DNA from: RGIG6307 sp964424345
GTDB lineage: Bacteria > Bacillota > Clostridia > Lachnospirales > Lachnospiraceae
Direction: 5' to 3'
Assembly (NCBI GenBank): GCA_964424345.1
Contig: CAYRIK010000044.1
Location: 1-14,390, forward strand
DNA: 14,390 nt
Below are positions 5,875 through 12,823 of the stretch, in pieces. A program made the translations under genes and the position numbers. Numbering within the stretch: the stretch's first letter is position 1; each line of letters starts with the position of its first letter. The notes under the pieces were generated by a model. The model saw only the letters and a program-made list of their open reading frames with translations, had not been told where the DNA came from and made no database searches.

Positions 5875-6417
5875 TTACTTCTTACCAGTCTTACCAACTT
5901 TACGTCTGATAACTTCATCAGCGTACTTAATACCTTTACCCTTGTATGGTTCAGGTCTTCTCTTGTCTCTGATTTCAGCTGCATACTGGCCAACTTTTTC
6001 TTTATCAATACCTTTTACGATAATGATGTTCTGTCCTTCAACAACAGATTCGATGCCTTCTGGATCTTCCATTTCAACTGGATGAGAGTAACCTAAGTTT
6101 AAGGTTAACTTCTTGCCAGATTTTCCGGCTCTGTAACCAACACCATTAACTTCAAGTTTCTTTTCATAACCACTTGTTACACCAACAATCATGTTGTTGA
6201 TTAATGTTCTTGTTAAGCCATGTAAAGATTTCATTCTCTTTAAATCATTTGGTCTGGTAACAACTACCTGTGCACCATCTAATTTGATATCCATTTCAGG
6301 TGCTAAAGTTCTTGTAAGAGTTCCCTTAGGACCTTTTACAGTCACAACGTTATTTTCTGCAATTTCTACAGTTACGCCTGCAGGAACCGCGATTGGCATT
6401 CTTCCTATACGTGACAT
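5875..6417 (-). CDS. rplF: 50S ribosomal protein L6
   Basis: A 180-residue protein beginning MSRIGRMPIAVPAGVTVEIA, made of two repeated L6 folds. The C-terminal signature PEPYKGKGIKYADEVIRRKVGKTGKK (about 155-180) is the strongest family marker. L6 binds the sarcin-ricin region of 23S rRNA near the factor-binding site. The internal segment GYEKKLEVNGVGYRAGKSGK is also typical. Length is normal. The start has AAGGAGG seven bases upstream. Unusually, 128 nt separate it from rpsH; that gap carries a GC-rich branched hairpin (6447-6507) that could regulate rplF or the genes after it. Confidence 0.98.
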   Translation of the reverse strand: MSRIGRMPIAVPAGVTVEIAENNVVTVKGPKGTLTRTLAPEMDIKLDGAQVVVTRPNDLKRMKSLHGLTRTLINNMIVGVTSGYEKKLEVNGVGYRAGKSGKKLTLNLGYSHPVEMEDPEGIESVVEGQNIIIVKGIDKEKVGQYAAEIRDKRRPEPYKGKGIKYADEVIRRKVGKTGKK

Positions 6418-6446
6418 GCCCGTACCTCCTTAATATGCTTTGTGGC

Positions 6447-6507
6447 TAACGCGAGGAGTTACCCTCAACGGCTCGGTGGAGCGTTTCACACCGCACCGCG
6501 AGCGTTA
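6447..6507 (-). ncRNA. Candidate three-way-junction RNA element before rplF
   Basis: On the minus strand TAACGC (6507-6502) pairs with GCGTTA (6452-6447). These enclose a hairpin CGGTG/CACCG (6498-6494/6478-6474), with a possible upper stem GCG/CGC, and a second hairpin GAGG/CCTC (6466-6463/6456-6453). The segment is clearly GC-richer than the rest of the gap and has no following U-tract. It ends about 30 bases before the rplF start, leaving the AAGGAGG free. An alternative pairing of the 5' AACGCT with 3' AGCCGTT is possible. Function is inferred only from position; it could be a cis-regulatory leader, a processing site or a stability element. Confidence 0.45.
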
Positions 6508-6545
6508 CACCAATTCTTTGTTACAAAATTCGAAAAAAGTATATC

Positions 6546-6947
6546 TTACCAAACGTAAGCTAATACTTCGCCACCAACCTGAAGCTCACGAGCTTTCTTG
6601 TCAGTGATGATACCATGGTTTGTAGAAACGATAGCAATACCTAAACCGCCTAAAACCTTTGGCATTGTTTCTTTACCAGCATATACACGTAAACCTGGCT
6701 TAGAAATTCTCTTGATACCATTGATAGCTTTTTCATTCTTGTCAGCGCCATACTTTAAAGTAATAACGATGTTCTTGAAATTGCCTTCTTCTACTACATC
6801 AAATTTCTTGATGTAACCTTCTTCTAATAAGATCTCAGCGATAGCTAATTTGATCTTAGAAGCTGGAACTGTTACAGTGTCATGTTTAACTGTGTTTGCA
6901 TTACGAATTCTTGTAAGCATATCTGCTATTGGATCGCTCATTGTCAT
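6546..6947 (-). CDS. rpsH: 30S ribosomal protein S8
   Basis: A 133-residue protein with MTMSDPIADMLTRIRNANTV at the start and the signature around GLGIAIVSTNHGIITDKKARELQVGGEVLAYVW at the end. S8 binds helix 21 of 16S rRNA and is needed early in 30S assembly; in E. coli it also represses the spc operon. Length is normal. Two in-frame ATGs are possible, at 6947 and 6941; AGGAGG is ten bases from the first and sixteen from the second, so 6947 is chosen. It is flanked by unusually long gaps, 149 nt on the rpsZ side and 128 nt on the rplF side, both with stable hairpins. Confidence 0.98.
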   Translation of the reverse strand: MTMSDPIADMLTRIRNANTVKHDTVTVPASKIKLAIAEILLEEGYIKKFDVVEEGNFKNIVITLKYGADKNEKAINGIKRISKPGLRVYAGKETMPKVLGGLGIAIVSTNHGIITDKKARELQVGGEVLAYVW

Positions 6948-6985
6948 GATTTAGTATCCTCCTATATTTGACTTGAATCATGTTA

Positions 6986-7042
6986 TTAGTTCATTCGGCT
7001 TACGCCAAATGAACTAACGTATGCTGTTAACTTTCAACATAC
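6986..7042 (-). ncRNA. Two adjacent stable hairpins between rpsZ and rpsH
   Basis: In the 149-nt rpsZ-rpsH gap the minus strand first forms GTATGTTG/CAGCATAC (7042-7035/7026-7019), eight pairs with the loop AAAGTTAA. It then forms a 14-pair stem (7017-7004/6999-6986) with arms TTAGTTCATTTGGC and GCCGAATGAACTAA capped by a GTAA loop, which is a GNRA tetraloop. A weaker TTACAA/TTGTAA pairing lies further upstream (7076-7071/7057-7052). No U-tract follows, so this is not an intrinsic terminator. The AGGAGG of rpsH is about 30 bases further on and unpaired. Roles could be mRNA processing, stability or protein binding; I see no S8-like internal loop in the long stem. Confidence 0.55.
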
Positions 7043-7096
7043 TCGTATATATTACAACATTTTTTTCAGCTTGTAAATAACAATTTATATTATTTC

Positions 7097-7282
7097 TTAC
7101 CAGCTTGCTTTCTTAACACCTGGGATCTGTCCCTTGTATGCTAATTCACGGAAGCAAATTCTGCAGATTCCGTATTTTCTTAAATAAGCATGTGGACGAC
7201 CACAGATCTTGCAACGATTGTATTCTCTTGTAGAGAACTTCTGCTTACGCTGCTGTTTAACCTTCATTGCTGTCTTAGCCAT
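7097..7282 (-). CDS. rpsZ: 30S ribosomal protein S14, zinc-binding type Z
   Basis: A 61-residue short S14 with two CxxC pairs, Cys24/Cys27 (RCKICG) and Cys40/Cys43 (GICRICF), that bind zinc. It ends with the family's FRELAYKGQIPGVKKASW. The zinc form is standard in Firmicutes operons; a longer zinc-independent S14 often exists elsewhere in such genomes for zinc limitation. S14 sits in the 30S head near S3 and S10. TAGGAGG precedes the ATG by about ten bases. It follows rplE by 18 nt and precedes the hairpin-rich gap before rpsH. Confidence 0.98.
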   Translation of the reverse strand: MAKTAMKVKQQRKQKFSTREYNRCKICGRPHAYLRKYGICRICFRELAYKGQIPGVKKASW

Positions 7283-7300
7283 GAGAATTTACCTCCTAAA

Positions 7301-7840
7301 TTATTTTGCAAATGGCATATTGAACTGTGTCAATAATTCACGAGCTTCTTCGTCTGTCTTTGCTGTAGTAACGATGATAACGTCCATACCACGAACCTTA
7401 TCAACCTTATCGTACTCAATTTCAGGGAAGATAATCTGCTCTTTGATACCAAGTGCATAGTTACCTCTTCCATCGAATGCGTTAGGGTTTACACCTCTAA
7501 AGTCACGTACACGTGGTAAAGCAAGGTTAACTAAACGATCTAAGAACTCGTACATTTTATCGCCACGTAATGTAACCTTACATCCGATAGCCATACCTTC
7601 ACGTAACTTGAAGTTAGCGATAGCTTTCTTTGCTCTTGTTACAACTACCTTCTGGCCTGTAATAGTCTCTAACTCTTTAACAGCTGTTTCCAAAACTTTA
7701 GCGTTGTCTTTAGCTTCGCCAACACCCATGTTAATAACGATCTTGTCAAGCTTTGGAACTTCCATAATATTCTTATAACCGAACTTTTTGATCATAGCTT
7801 CTGTGATCTCGTTCTGGTACATTTCTTTCAGTCTGCTCAT
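7301..7840 (-). CDS. rplE: 50S ribosomal protein L5
   Basis: A 179-residue protein from MSRLKEMYQNEITEAMIKKF, with the L5 signature around KLDKIVINMGVGEAK (about 31-45), the block GQKVVVTRAKKAIANFKLRE and the C-terminal VRGMDVIIVTTAKTDEEARE. It binds 5S rRNA with L18 and contacts P-site tRNA. Two in-frame ATGs exist, at 7846 and 7840. AAAGGAG is only three bases from the first and nine from the second, and the second gives the usual 179 residues, so 7840 is preferred; an annotation starting at 7846 (181 residues) is possible. It lies between rplX and rpsZ. In E. coli the rplX-rplE junction is the S8 repression site; I found no clear equivalent in the short gap here. Confidence 0.96.
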   Translation of the reverse strand: MSRLKEMYQNEITEAMIKKFGYKNIMEVPKLDKIVINMGVGEAKDNAKVLETAVKELETITGQKVVVTRAKKAIANFKLREGMAIGCKVTLRGDKMYEFLDRLVNLALPRVRDFRGVNPNAFDGRGNYALGIKEQIIFPEIEYDKVDKVRGMDVIIVTTAKTDEEARELLTQFNMPFAK

Positions 7841-7872
7841 TAACATTATCTCCTTTCTTCGTATTGTTGTGA

Positions 7873-8178
7873 TTAGTCGATAACTTCGCCAGTTGCCTTA
7901 GCAACACGAACTTTCTTACCGTCCTTAACATCAAAACCTACTCTTGTAGCTTTTCCTTTGTAAACTAACATTACATTGGAACCATCGATAGGAGCTTCTT
8001 TCTGAACAATACCACCGTTTGGATTAGCTGTGCTTGGCTTTGCATGCTTTGTAATCATGTTTACACCTTCAACAACAACCTTACCTGTCTTCTGGTCTAC
8101 AGAAACAACTTTGCCTTCTTTGCCGTTGTCTTTACCAGCGATAACTTTTACTGTATCACCTTTTTTAATCTTTAACAT
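7873..8178 (-). CDS. rplX: 50S ribosomal protein L24
   Basis: A 101-residue protein starting MLKIKKGDTVKVIAGKDNGK, i.e. the N-terminal KOW motif (GDTVKVIAGKDNGKEGKV, about 7-24) of L24. It continues with the conserved EGVNMITKHAKPSTANPNGGIVQKEAPID segment. L24 is one of the first proteins to bind nascent 23S rRNA and starts 50S assembly. Length is normal. AAGGAGGTG lies before the ATG, 14 nt after rplN. Confidence 0.98.
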   Translation of the reverse strand: MLKIKKGDTVKVIAGKDNGKEGKVVSVDQKTGKVVVEGVNMITKHAKPSTANPNGGIVQKEAPIDGSNVMLVYKGKATRVGFDVKDGKKVRVAKATGEVID

Positions 8179-8192
8179 CTAAAGGCACCTCC

Positions 8193-8561
8193 TTATAATA
8201 CTTCTGGAGCTAAAGAAACAATCTTCATAAACTGTTTCTCACGAAGCTCTCTTGCTACTGGTCCAAAAATACGTGTTCCCTTTGGAGTCTTGTCATCTTT
8301 GATAATAACAGCAGCATTTTCATCAAATTTAATATAAGAACCGTCTTTACGACGAGCGCCTTTTACAGTACGTACAACTACGGCTTTAACTACGTCACCT
8401 TTTTTAACAACACCGCCTGGTGTTGCATCTTTAACAGAAGCAACGATTACATCACCGATCTGTGCATATCTTCTTGTAGAGCCGCCCATAACTCTGATGC
8501 AAAGTAATTCTTTAGCACCTGTGTTATCAGCAACCTTAAGTCTGCTTTCCTGCTGGATCAT
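8193..8561 (-). CDS. rplN: 50S ribosomal protein L14
   Basis: A 122-residue protein beginning MIQQESRLKVADNTGAKELL. The L14 signature GDVVKAVVVRTVKGARRKDGSYIKFDENAAVII (about 59-91) and the ending GPVARELREKQFMKIVSLAPEVL are full matches. It forms intersubunit bridges and is the docking site of the silencing factor RsfS in many bacteria. Length is exactly the family norm. GGAAGGAG precedes the start by about seven bases. It follows rpsQ by 42 nt. Confidence 0.98.
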   Translation of the reverse strand: MIQQESRLKVADNTGAKELLCIRVMGGSTRRYAQIGDVIVASVKDATPGGVVKKGDVVKAVVVRTVKGARRKDGSYIKFDENAAVIIKDDKTPKGTRIFGPVARELREKQFMKIVSLAPEVL

Positions 8562-8603
8562 GCTAATTCTCCTTCCAAATATCTTAAAATAACTGTATAC
8601 GAA

Positions 8604-8858
8604 TTATTTTACTCTTTCAACGATTTCAACAAGTCTCCATCTCTTATCCTTAGATAATGGTCTTGTTTCCATAACCTTTACGGTATCACCGATGTTACAT
8701 TCGTTGTTTTCGTCATGTGCTTTTAACTTGTAAGTTCTCTTTACAATCTTGTTGTAAAGTGGATGCTTAACGTGATTTTCGATAGCTACCACGATAGTCT
8801 TATCCATTTTATTGCTAACTACTTTACCAATACGTGTTTTTCTTAAATTTCTTTCCAC
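8604..8858 (-). CDS. rpsQ: 30S ribosomal protein S17 (GTG start)
   Basis: An 84-residue OB-fold protein beginning (M)ERNLRKTRIGKVVSNKMDKT, with the signature GDTVKVMETRPLSKDKRWRLVEIV (about 58-81). S17 binds the 5' domain of 16S rRNA early in 30S assembly. The start codon is GTG (8858-8856), the only non-ATG start I see among the full-length genes here. It is supported by AAAGGAG nine bases upstream and by the family N-terminus. The 50-nt gap from rpmC includes a small GGGC/GCCC hairpin (8888-8900). rplN follows 42 nt later. Confidence 0.97.
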   Translation of the reverse strand: MERNLRKTRIGKVVSNKMDKTIVVAIENHVKHPLYNKIVKRTYKLKAHDENNECNIGDTVKVMETRPLSKDKRWRLVEIVERVK

Positions 8859-8908
8859 GACTATTGTCTCCTTTCTGAAATTCCTACGGGCTTAAAGCCC
8901 TTTAACAA

Positions 8909-9115
8909 TTACTCTGTCTTTGCCTTTTCAGCGATAACAGTCTGAATTCTTGCGATGTTCTTACGAACTTCTGTAATTCTTGCTGTGTTATCTAACTGAT
9001 TTGTTGCATTCTGGAATCTCAAATTGAAAAGTTCTTTTTTAGCAGCTACTAAATCATTTGCAAGTTCTGCAGCAGACTTAGCCTTTAAATCCTGAACATA
9101 TTTATTAGTTTTCAT
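8909..9115 (-). CDS. rpmC: 50S ribosomal protein L29
   Basis: A 68-residue, two-helix protein starting MKTNKYVQDLKAKSAAELAN, with the L29 signature KKELFNLRFQNATNQLDNTARITEVRKNIARIQTVI (about 26-61). L29 lies near the peptide exit tunnel next to L23, where trigger factor and SRP dock. Its ATG lies inside the last codons of rplP, an 11-base overlap in a different frame, so translation is likely coupled. The site AGAAGGCGG upstream is itself within rplP. Length is normal. Confidence 0.98.
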   Translation of the reverse strand: MKTNKYVQDLKAKSAAELANDLVAAKKELFNLRFQNATNQLDNTARITEVRKNIARIQTVIAEKAKTE

Positions 9116-9545
9116 CTGTTACACCGCCTTCTTCCAGGTCTGCTTTGGAAACGATTTTACACTTGCAAGGAAGCTTATGCATAGCAAGACGTAAAGCTTC
9201 TCTTGCCTGTTCTTCAGGCACACCTTTGATTTCGAACATAACACGACCTGGTTTAACAACTGCTACCCAGTATTCAAGAGTACCTTTACCGGAACCCATA
9301 CGTGTTTCTGCTGGTTTTGCTGTTACTGGTTTGTCAGGGAAAATTTTAATCCAAACTTTACCTGTACGCTTTGTATAACGTGTTAACGCGATACGGGCTG
9401 CTTCAATCTGGTTAGATTTGATCCAGCATGGCTCTGTAGCCACTAAACCAAATTCACCATAGCTGAGTGTATTACCTCTTAATGCCTTGCCTCGCATAGA
9501 ACCACGGAACTGTTTACGACGTTTAACTCTCTTTGGCATTAACAT
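9105..9545 (-). CDS. rplP: 50S ribosomal protein L16
   Basis: A 146-residue protein starting MLMPKRVKRRKQFRGSMRGK. It contains the conserved FGEFG-like SYGEFGLVATEPCWIKSNQIEAARIALTRY (about 28-57), KVWIKIFPDKPVTAKPAETRMGSGKG (about 64-89) and EQAREALRLAMHKLPCKCKIV. L16 positions the acceptor arms of tRNAs in the 50S and is a late assembly protein. Of two in-frame ATGs (9545 and 9539), the first has GGGAG twelve bases upstream and matches the usual ML-x-PKRVK start, so it is used. It begins two bases after rpsC ends and overlaps rpmC by 11 bases. Confidence 0.97.
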   Translation of the reverse strand: MLMPKRVKRRKQFRGSMRGKALRGNTLSYGEFGLVATEPCWIKSNQIEAARIALTRYTKRTGKVWIKIFPDKPVTAKPAETRMGSGKGTLEYWVAVVKPGRVMFEIKGVPEEQAREALRLAMHKLPCKCKIVSKADLEEGGVTDEN

Positions 9546-9547
9546 AA

Positions 9548-10204
9548 TTATTTATCGCTCCCTTCCTTGTTTGTCTTTGTTGGAAGTACTTCGCCTTTGT
9601 AGATCCATACCTTAACACCAACTTTACCGTAAGTTGTGTCAGCTTCTGCAAAGCCGTAGTCGATGTCTGCTCTTAAAGTCTGAAGTGGAATAGTACCTTC
9701 GCTGTAGAACTCTGTACGAGCCATATCAGCACCGCCTAAACGACCGGAGCAAGCTGCTTTAATACCTAAAGCACCAGACTTCATTGTTCTGGACATACAA
9801 GACTTCATAGCACGTCTGAAAGATACACGGTTTTCTAACTGTAAAGCAATGTTTTCAGCTACTAACTGAGCATCTCTGTCTGGCTTCTTGATTTCTTTGA
9901 TATCTACTAAAACTTTCTTGCCTGTAAGCTTAGAAAGTTCTTTCTTTGTAACTTCGATTTCAGCACCGCCACGACCGATAACAACACCTGGCTTAGCTGT
10001 GTAAAGGATAACCTTTACTCTATCAGCAGCTCTTTCGATTTCGATCTTGGAAACACCTGCGCTGTATAACTTCTTCTTAAGGAACTTTCTGATGTTGTAA
10101 TCTTCTACTAAGTAATCAGAAAACTGCTCATCAGCGTACCATTTAGAATCCCAATCTTTGATAACGCCTACTCTGAGGCCATGAGGATTAACTTTCTGTC
10201 CCAT
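9548..10204 (-). CDS. rpsC: 30S ribosomal protein S3
   Basis: A 218-residue protein, MGQKVNPHGLRVGVIKDWDS at the start. The type-2 KH domain has the GRGG loop at residues 77-80 (PGVVIGRGGAEIE). The C-terminal domain carries the signature around GRLGGADMARTEFYSEGTIPLQTLRADIDYGFAEADTTYGKVGVKVWIYKGE (about 156-207). S3 lines the mRNA entry tunnel with S4 and S5 and has helicase and RNA-binding activity. Length is normal. AAAGGAG precedes the ATG; rplV ends 21 nt before it and rplP begins two bases after it. Confidence 0.98.
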   Translation of the reverse strand: MGQKVNPHGLRVGVIKDWDSKWYADEQFSDYLVEDYNIRKFLKKKLYSAGVSKIEIERAADRVKVILYTAKPGVVIGRGGAEIEVTKKELSKLTGKKVLVDIKEIKKPDRDAQLVAENIALQLENRVSFRRAMKSCMSRTMKSGALGIKAACSGRLGGADMARTEFYSEGTIPLQTLRADIDYGFAEADTTYGKVGVKVWIYKGEVLPTKTNKEGSDK

Positions 10205-10225
10205 GTTTTACTCCTTTCAACAATC

Positions 10226-10612
10226 CTATCTTTCGTCAAGAACGATAGTAATGTGGCTCATTCTCTTCTCAATTCTGTATGCTCTACCCTGTGCACGAGG
10301 ATGTACTCTCTTCATAGTAGGTCCCTTGTCAGCGTAGCAAGCAGCGATATAAAGGTTGTCCTTGTTCATACCGTTGTTGTTTTCAGCGTTTGCGATTGCT
10401 GATTCTAATAATTTCTTAATGATGCTTGAAGCGTATCTTGGGTTGTAGTTTAAAATACCAAGTGCTGTGTTAACATCTTTACCTCTAATAGCATCTAATA
10501 CGAAACATGCCTTCTGAACAGATACTCTTGCGTAAGATAACTTAGCTGAAGGTCTTGTATCTTTCTGCGCGTTTCTTTCTCTTTTAATTTGAGATCTATG
10601 TCCTTTTGCCAT
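10226..10612 (-). CDS. rplV: 50S ribosomal protein L22
   Basis: A 128-residue protein whose body (SAKLSYARVSVQKACFVLDAIRGKDVNTALGILNYNPRYASSIIKKLLESAIANAENN) matches L22. The signature at residues about 97-121 includes GPTMKRVHPRAQGRAYRIEKRMSHITIVL. The extended beta-hairpin loop (around KRVHPRAQGRAYR) lines the exit tunnel near the macrolide site and looks unaltered. The N-terminal basic extension (AKGHRSQIKRERNAQKD) is longer than in B. subtilis and is common in clostridial L22. AAAGGAGG lies about nine bases before the ATG; a strong intercistronic hairpin (10636-10652) lies just upstream of that site. Confidence 0.98.
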   Translation of the reverse strand: MAKGHRSQIKRERNAQKDTRPSAKLSYARVSVQKACFVLDAIRGKDVNTALGILNYNPRYASSIIKKLLESAIANAENNNGMNKDNLYIAACYADKGPTMKRVHPRAQGRAYRIEKRMSHITIVLDER

Positions 10613-10635
10613 AGATATAGCCTCCTTTCATCTAT

Positions 10636-10652
10636 CCGCTGCTATGCAGCGG
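10636..10652 (-). repeat. Perfect intercistronic hairpin between rpsS and rplV
   Basis: On the minus strand CCGCTGC (10652-10646) pairs with GCAGCGG (10642-10636) around the three-base loop ATA: seven strong pairs, no mismatch. No U-tract follows, so it is not a terminator. It sits in the 48-nt rpsS-rplV gap, about nine bases before the AAAGGAGG of rplV. A possible role is to protect or process the mRNA, or to keep the rplV ribosome-binding site open. Confidence 0.65.
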
Positions 10653-10660
10653 ACGCGTCA

Positions 10661-10942
10661 TTATCTAACCTTAGATTTCTTTTCGTCTTTACCATGTCCT
10701 CTATAGTTTCTGGTAGCAACAAATTCACCTAACTTGTGGCCTACCATGTCTTCTGTAACATATACAGGTACATGCTGTTTACCATTATGAACTGCGATTG
10801 TATGACCAACAAAAGATGGGAAAATTGTAGAACGACGGGACCAAGTCTTAATAACCTGTTTCTGTCCTGCTGCATTTAATGCGTCTACTTTTTTCAGTAA
10901 GCTTGCATCTGCGAATGGTCCTTTTTTCAATGATCTAGCCAT
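10661..10942 (-). CDS. rpsS: 30S ribosomal protein S19
   Basis: A 93-residue protein with MARSLKKGPFADASLLKKVD at the start, the core IKTWSRRSTIFPSFVGHTIAVHNGKQHVPVYVTEDMVGHKLGEF (about 30-73) and the ending FVATRNYRGHGKDEKKSKVR. This is S19 over its full length. It is in the 30S head beside S13 and takes part in intersubunit bridging and A-site tRNA contact. TAGGAGG precedes the ATG by about seven bases, 15 nt after rplB. rplV follows after a 48-nt gap with a strong hairpin. Confidence 0.98.
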   Translation of the reverse strand: MARSLKKGPFADASLLKKVDALNAAGQKQVIKTWSRRSTIFPSFVGHTIAVHNGKQHVPVYVTEDMVGHKLGEFVATRNYRGHGKDEKKSKVR

Positions 10943-10957
10943 TATATTTCCTCCTAA

Positions 10958-11803
10958 TTATTTGATTGCTCTACCGTCGCGTCTTCTTACGATCAGCTTG
11001 TTAGATTTGTTTTTCTTCTTACGAGTCTTTAAGCCGAGAGCTGGTTTACCCCATGGTGTAGATGGGCCTGGACGACCGATACCAGTCTTACCTTCACCAC
11101 CACCGTGTGGATGATCATTAGGGTTCATAACAGAACCACGTACTGTTGGGCGGATACCCATGTGACGCTTACGTCCTGCTTTACCGATATTAACAAGGCT
11201 ATGGTCTGCATTACCAACAACACCGATTGTTGCGCGGCAAGCGATTGGAACCATTCTCATTTCGCCGGATGGAAGTCTAAGTGTAGCATATTTGCCTTCC
11301 TTAGCCATTAACTGAGCGCTGTTACCAGCAGAACGTACCATCTGGCCGCCCTTACCTGGATGTAACTCAATGTTGTGAACCTGTGTACCAACTGGGATTT
11401 CAGATAATGGTAAGCAGTTACCAATTCTTACTTCAGCTTCAGGTCCGTTCATGATCTTCATGCCATCCTTTAAGCCTTCAGGAGCAAGGATATAAGCCTT
11501 TTCGCCGTCTGCGTAGCAGATTAAAGCGATGTTAGCTGTTCTGTTTGGATCGTATTCGATACCGATAACAGTTGCTGGAATGCCATCCTTTGCATTTCTC
11601 TTGAAGTCGATAATTCTATATTTTCTCTTAGCACCGCCTCCGCGATGTCTTACTGTGATTTTACCCTGATTGTTACGACCAGCTGTCTTGCCCTTAGAAA
11701 CTAATAAAGATTTCTCAGGAGTTGTCTTTGTGATTTCAGAGAAATCAGAGCCAGTCATATTTCTTCTGGAAGGTGTATATGGGTTATATGTTTTAATTCC
11801 CAT
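10958..11803 (-). CDS. rplB: 50S ribosomal protein L2
   Basis: A 281-residue protein, one of the most conserved in the 50S, needed for subunit joining and the peptidyl-transferase centre. The RNA-binding blocks VRHRGGGAKRKYRIIDFKR (about 51-69) and the C-terminal VMNPNDHPHGGGEGKTGIGR (about 225-244) are intact; His231 is probably the counterpart of the essential histidine (His229 in E. coli). The N-terminal MGIKTYNPYTPSRRNMTGSD is normal. GAAAGGAG lies before the ATG. The 72-nt gap from rplW contains only a weak four-pair hairpin. rpsS follows 15 nt later. Confidence 0.98.
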   Translation of the reverse strand: MGIKTYNPYTPSRRNMTGSDFSEITKTTPEKSLLVSKGKTAGRNNQGKITVRHRGGGAKRKYRIIDFKRNAKDGIPATVIGIEYDPNRTANIALICYADGEKAYILAPEGLKDGMKIMNGPEAEVRIGNCLPLSEIPVGTQVHNIELHPGKGGQMVRSAGNSAQLMAKEGKYATLRLPSGEMRMVPIACRATIGVVGNADHSLVNIGKAGRKRHMGIRPTVRGSVMNPNDHPHGGGEGKTGIGRPGPSTPWGKPALGLKTRKKKNKSNKLIVRRRDGRAIK

Positions 11804-11875
11804 TTTCGTTCTCCTTTCAATGTGTTTTGTTTCGCACTTCTCTGTGCCTAGTTATTTTTTCTATAAGAATATTTC

Positions 11876-12175
11876 TTACAGACCTGCAAAGATTTCGATA
11901 TCCTTGCTGTCAGCTGTTAAAGTAACAACTGCCTTCTTTGTCTTAGCTGTCTTACCAACAACCATGCCGCGTCTCTTATTCTTACCGTCTAAGTTCATTG
12001 TGTTTACACTAGCAACTTTAACGCCTTCGAACATTTTTTCAACAGCTTCTTTGATCATTGTCTTGTTTGCTTCTGGATTTACTAAGAATGTATATTTCTT
12101 ATCTCCCATACCAGCCATGCTCTTTTCAGTGATAACTGGTTTGAGGATTACGTCATAGTACTGTACGTTTGCCAT
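11876..12175 (-). CDS. rplW: 50S ribosomal protein L23
   Basis: A 99-residue protein starting MANVQYYDVILKPVITEKSM, with the L23 pattern KKYTFLVNPEANKTMIKEAVEKMFEGVKVASVNTMNLDGKNKRRG (about 26-70). It borders the peptide exit tunnel and is the docking site for trigger factor and SRP. Its start overlaps the rplD stop by one base (TAATG), so translation is very likely coupled; GAGGAGG is inside the end of rplD. Length is normal. A 72-nt gap separates it from rplB. Confidence 0.98.
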   Translation of the reverse strand: MANVQYYDVILKPVITEKSMAGMGDKKYTFLVNPEANKTMIKEAVEKMFEGVKVASVNTMNLDGKNKRRGMVVGKTAKTKKAVVTLTADSKDIEIFAGL

Positions 12176-12795
12176 TATGCGTATACCTCCTCAATCTTTG
12201 CTACAGCGTCCTTTGTAAGAACAACTTTCTTTGCGTTCATTACATCGTAAACGTTTAATGTATTTGTTAAAGTGGTATTAACAGTTGCCATATTTCTAGC
12301 ACTTAATACTACGTTTGCATCGTTTTCAGCTAATACTACTAAGCCCTTATCAACGTTTAAGTTAGTCATTACATTAGCAAAAGCCTTTGTCTTGATTTCA
12401 GACATCTTTAATTCATCAACAACGATGAGCTTGTTTGTGTTAACTGCATTTGTTAAAGCAGACTTTAAAGCTGCCTTCTTTTCTTTCTTGTTTAACTTGA
12501 AAGAGTAATCTCTTGGTACTGGAGCGAATACTACACCGCCGCCTGTCCACTGTGGAGCTCTTGTTGAACCCTGTCTTGCATGACCGGTACCTTTCTGTCT
12601 CCAAGGTTTTCTTCCGCCACCGCTAACTTCAGAACGAGTCTTTGCTTTCTGAGTGCCCTGACGATTATTTGCAAGCTGCTGTACAACTGCTAAATGTACT
12701 AAGTGTTCGTTAACTTCTACACCGAATACCGCATCGTTTAATTCAATTGTACCAACTTCTTTGCCTTCCATATTAAAAACGGATACGTTTGCCAT
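12175..12795 (-). CDS. rplD: 50S ribosomal protein L4
   Basis: A 206-residue protein beginning MANVSVFNMEGKEVGTIELN. The long tunnel loop is seen at about residues 46-95, with the conserved GGGRKPWRQKGTGHARQGST followed by RAPQWTGGGVVFAPVPRDYS. L4 with L22 forms the exit-tunnel constriction. In E. coli L4 also represses the S10 operon by acting on its leader; whether the leader here is an L4 target is unknown. AAAGGAGG precedes the ATG, 28 nt after rplC. It overlaps rplW by one base. Confidence 0.98.
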   Translation of the reverse strand: MANVSVFNMEGKEVGTIELNDAVFGVEVNEHLVHLAVVQQLANNRQGTQKAKTRSEVSGGGRKPWRQKGTGHARQGSTRAPQWTGGGVVFAPVPRDYSFKLNKKEKKAALKSALTNAVNTNKLIVVDELKMSEIKTKAFANVMTNLNVDKGLVVLAENDANVVLSARNMATVNTTLTNTLNVYDVMNAKKVVLTKDAVAKIEEVYA

Positions 12796-12823
12796 TTGAA
12801 TGTCCTCCTTTCACCCTAAAAAA

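Noticed and set aside
7841..7872. An E. coli-like S8 repression site at the rplX-rplE junction
   Set aside because: The gap is short and I see no helix with the internal-loop adenines expected of an S8 site. Absence by eye is not proof.
8888..8900. GGGC/GCCC palindrome between rpmC and rpsQ as a terminator
   Set aside because: Four pairs with no U-tract on the coding strand, inside a tightly packed operon.
11834..11847. Hairpin GCAC/GTGC between rplW and rplB
   Set aside because: Only four pairs with a six-base loop; it can occur by chance and I give it no function.
11670..12158. A 162-codon plus-strand frame over rplB/rplW
   Set aside because: It lies antisense to two certain ribosomal-protein genes, lacks a ribosome-binding site and has hydrophobic, low-information sequence. 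All plus-strand frames in the window are such shadows.
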